Source: JAAOZP01 sp964616835 (GTDB taxonomy: Archaea; Thermoproteota; EX4484-205; JAAOZP01). Taken from it: a stretch of DNA of 12,490 bases. The notes beneath the pieces were generated by a model. That model was not told the DNA's origin. It was given only the letters and a program-made list of their open reading frames with translations, and made no database searches. Shown here one piece after another: positions 11,012 through 12,490 of this stretch; the stretch's first letter is position 1, and the number at the start of each line of letters is the position of its first letter. The stretch covers positions 1-12,490 of the forward strand of contig CAZTSG010000041.1 in the NCBI GenBank assembly GCA_964616835.1. Direction: 5' to 3'. A program made the translations under genes and the position numbers.

Positions 11012-12490
11012 TCAAGGAACCAGCAGAAGTATCAGCGGTGCAAAAACCTCTGCAACAAGAGACATAACCGTAATCATCGTGTTCAAAGATGGTCCAGCAG
11101 TATCCTTAAACGGGTCCCCAACCGTATCCCCTGTTACTGCTGCCTTATGTGCTTCAGAGCCTTTTCCACCATGTGCTCCTGACTCAATGTATTTCTTCGC
11201 ATTGTCCCATAGTCCACCAGCGTTAGCCATGAATAATGCGAATATTATTCCTGTGACGATGCTTCCTGCTAGGAAGCCTGCAAGCGCTTCTTTCCCAAGG
11301 AGTATCATTGTTAGAACTGGAACCGCTATTGCTAGTAAGCAGGGCAGCATCAACTCTTTTAAAGCGCCTTTCGTAGCGATGTCAACACACTTTGCATAAT
11401 CCGGCTTAGCCTTACCTTCCATTAGGCCAGGTATCTCTTTGAACTGCCGTCTAACTTCTTCTATCATTCTCTCAGCGTTCCTACCGACAGCTAAAATCAG
11501 TAGTGCCGAGAGCAGTGGAGGCATTGAGCCGCCGAGGAAAACTCCTGCAATGACTTTCGGATCCATCAAGTCCAGAGTATTTATGTCAACAGAATGAGCG
11601 TAGGCTGCGAAGAGAGCAAGCACAGTCAGTGCAGCAGCACCTATGGCAAAGCCCTTGGTTATGGCTTTGGTAGTGTTGCCCGCGGCGTCAAGCCTGTCAG
11701 CAATCTCAACGACTTCTTCTCCAAGGCCTGATTGCTCAGCAATACCCTTAGCATTATCTGAAACCGGTCCGTAAGCGTCTGCAGATATTGTCATTCCTAC
11801 TGTTGCAAGCATTCCGACTGCAGATATTGCAATCCCATAGTATGGACTTACTCCGAATAACTCGGCAAGATACCATGCTGCTAAAGTGGCGGCGCATATT
11901 CCGACAACCGGAGGGATAATGCTGATTATACCGTAGGAGAAACCGGTCAATATGTTTATTGCCGCCCCCGTTACTGATGCTTGCGCCACCTTCTTAGCAG
12001 GCATCCTGTCTATGGAAGTGAAGTAGTCTGAGGTAATCCCTATCACTACTCCCGCAACCAGCCCTGCGACTGTCGGAAGGAATACTCCCATCCACCTATT
12101 TCCTTCGAGTCCTGAGAAGTATGAGGTTATGAAAAGGAATAATGCAAATATTATCCATGTGGCGAAGGATCCTTTGTTTAAAGCTGCGCCCGGGTTCCCC
12201 TTTATGCTCTGTCTCACTACTATGACGCCTATGAGCGAGGCGAAGAGCCCCATTGCGGCAATCGTTAAAGGTAATACTGTGAGAATGCCGCCGCCGTATT
12301 CTGCACCTATTATCATCGTTGCAACAATGCTTGCAATATAGGAGTCTACGAGGTCAGCGCCCATTCCGGCGACGTCTCCAACATTATCTCCAACATTGTC
12401 GGCGATTACTGCAGGATTCCTCGGGTCGTCCTCTGGGATTCCGAGCTCAATCTTCCCGACAAGGTCAGCGCTTATGTCTGCAGTCTTAGT
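11012..12490 (-). CDS. hppA: Membrane-bound H+-translocating pyrophosphatase, K+-independent type (C-terminal part)
   Basis: The frame is open to the window edge; 492 C-terminal residues of a protein usually about 680-720 long are visible. The edge segment reads IPEDDPRNPAVIADNVGDNV then GDVAGMGADL, the pyrophosphate/Mg2+-binding loop. Further catalytic blocks are ADAYGPVSDNAKGIAEQSGL and, near the end, NAGGLWDNAKKYIE, GDTVGDPFKDTAGPSLN. At least ten hydrophobic helices separate them. The segment DAAGNTTKAITKGFAIG carries Lys (codon 11668-11666) and Thr (11659-11657) where K+-dependent enzymes have Ala and usually Gly or Ala; the Lys is known to replace bound K+. It should hydrolyse PPi and pump H+ across the cytoplasmic membrane. 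The promoter lies outside the window. The ATG at 12364 is internal, not the start. Confidence 0.97.
   Translation of the reverse strand, partial: TKTADISADLVGKIELGIPEDDPRNPAVIADNVGDNVGDVAGMGADLVDSYIASIVATMIIGAEYGGGILTVLPLTIAAMGLFASLIGVIVVRQSIKGNPGAALNKGSFATWIIFALFLFITSYFSGLEGNRWMGVFLPTVAGLVAGVVIGITSDYFTSIDRMPAKKVAQASVTGAAINILTGFSYGIISIIPPVVGICAATLAAWYLAELFGVSPYYGIAISAVGMLATVGMTISADAYGPVSDNAKGIAEQSGLGEEVVEIADRLDAAGNTTKAITKGFAIGAAALTVLALFAAYAHSVDINTLDLMDPKVIAGVFLGGSMPPLLSALLILAVGRNAERMIEEVRRQFKEIPGLMEGKAKPDYAKCVDIATKGALKELMLPCLLAIAVPVLTMILLGKEALAGFLAGSIVTGIIFALFMANAGGLWDNAKKYIESGAHGGKGSEAHKAAVTGDTVGDPFKDTAGPSLNTMITVMSLVAEVFAPLILLLVP

Noticed and set aside
12364..12364. ATG at 12364 as start of the pyrophosphatase
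   Set aside because: The frame continues upstream to the window edge through the conserved DNVGD catalytic loop, so this is an internal methionine.

Overview
The window looks like a scaffold from a thermophilic or moderately thermophilic archaeon, probably of the Thermoproteota/Bathyarchaeia type; the lineage is inference. The support is archaeal promoter architecture: TATA boxes sit about 26 nt upstream of start codons, giving leaderless or nearly leaderless first genes, while genes inside operons carry GGAGG/GAGGT ribosome binding sites. The gene families also fit: COG1373-type ATPases, MNT/HEPN pairs and a K+-independent proton pyrophosphatase. A run of exactly 100 N (1943-2042) marks a join between contigs, so the two sides may not be true neighbours.

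Layout. 113-1432 (-) is a COG1373/DUF4143 ATPase with a palindromic operator candidate over its promoter and start. 1433-1792 is non-coding, with a strong RNA-type hairpin and a cluster of palindromes. 1793-1942 (+) is the start of a membrane protein cut off by the gap. 2238-3426 (+) is a two-gene operon of a winged-helix protein and an AbiEii-like nucleotidyltransferase, which resembles a type IV toxin-antitoxin. 3494-4429 (+) is an SPFH/stomatin-like membrane protein whose N-terminus is broken by two compensating frameshifts. 4502-7300 (-) is a SERCA-like P-type Ca2+ ATPase. 7301-8115 has no convincing gene but holds a tRNA-like or structured RNA remnant and small open frames. 8116-9357 (+) is a second COG1373/DUF4143 ATPase, again with a palindrome over its start codon. 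9537-10743 (-) is an overlapping winged-helix/MNT nucleotidyltransferase and HEPN pair, resembling type VII toxin-antitoxins. 10849-10992 (-) is a possible 47-residue protein. 11012-12490 (-) is the C-terminal part of a membrane H+-pyrophosphatase that runs off the window.

How it fits together: three ion-transport or membrane-organisation genes (SPFH protein, Ca2+ ATPase, H+-PPase) alternate with four compact defence-like modules (two ATPase/nuclease-fold singletons, two nucleotidyltransferase-based pairs). Each module has its own promoter, and palindromes near several of those promoters suggest autoregulation. I see no complete transposon, CRISPR array or rRNA. The most unusual points are the HEPN protein with an R-x4-Y-x-Y motif in place of R-x4-H-x-Y, the complete SERCA-type two-site ligand set in the Ca2+ ATPase, the start-codon palindromes of the two ATPases, and the unexplained RNA-like structures.
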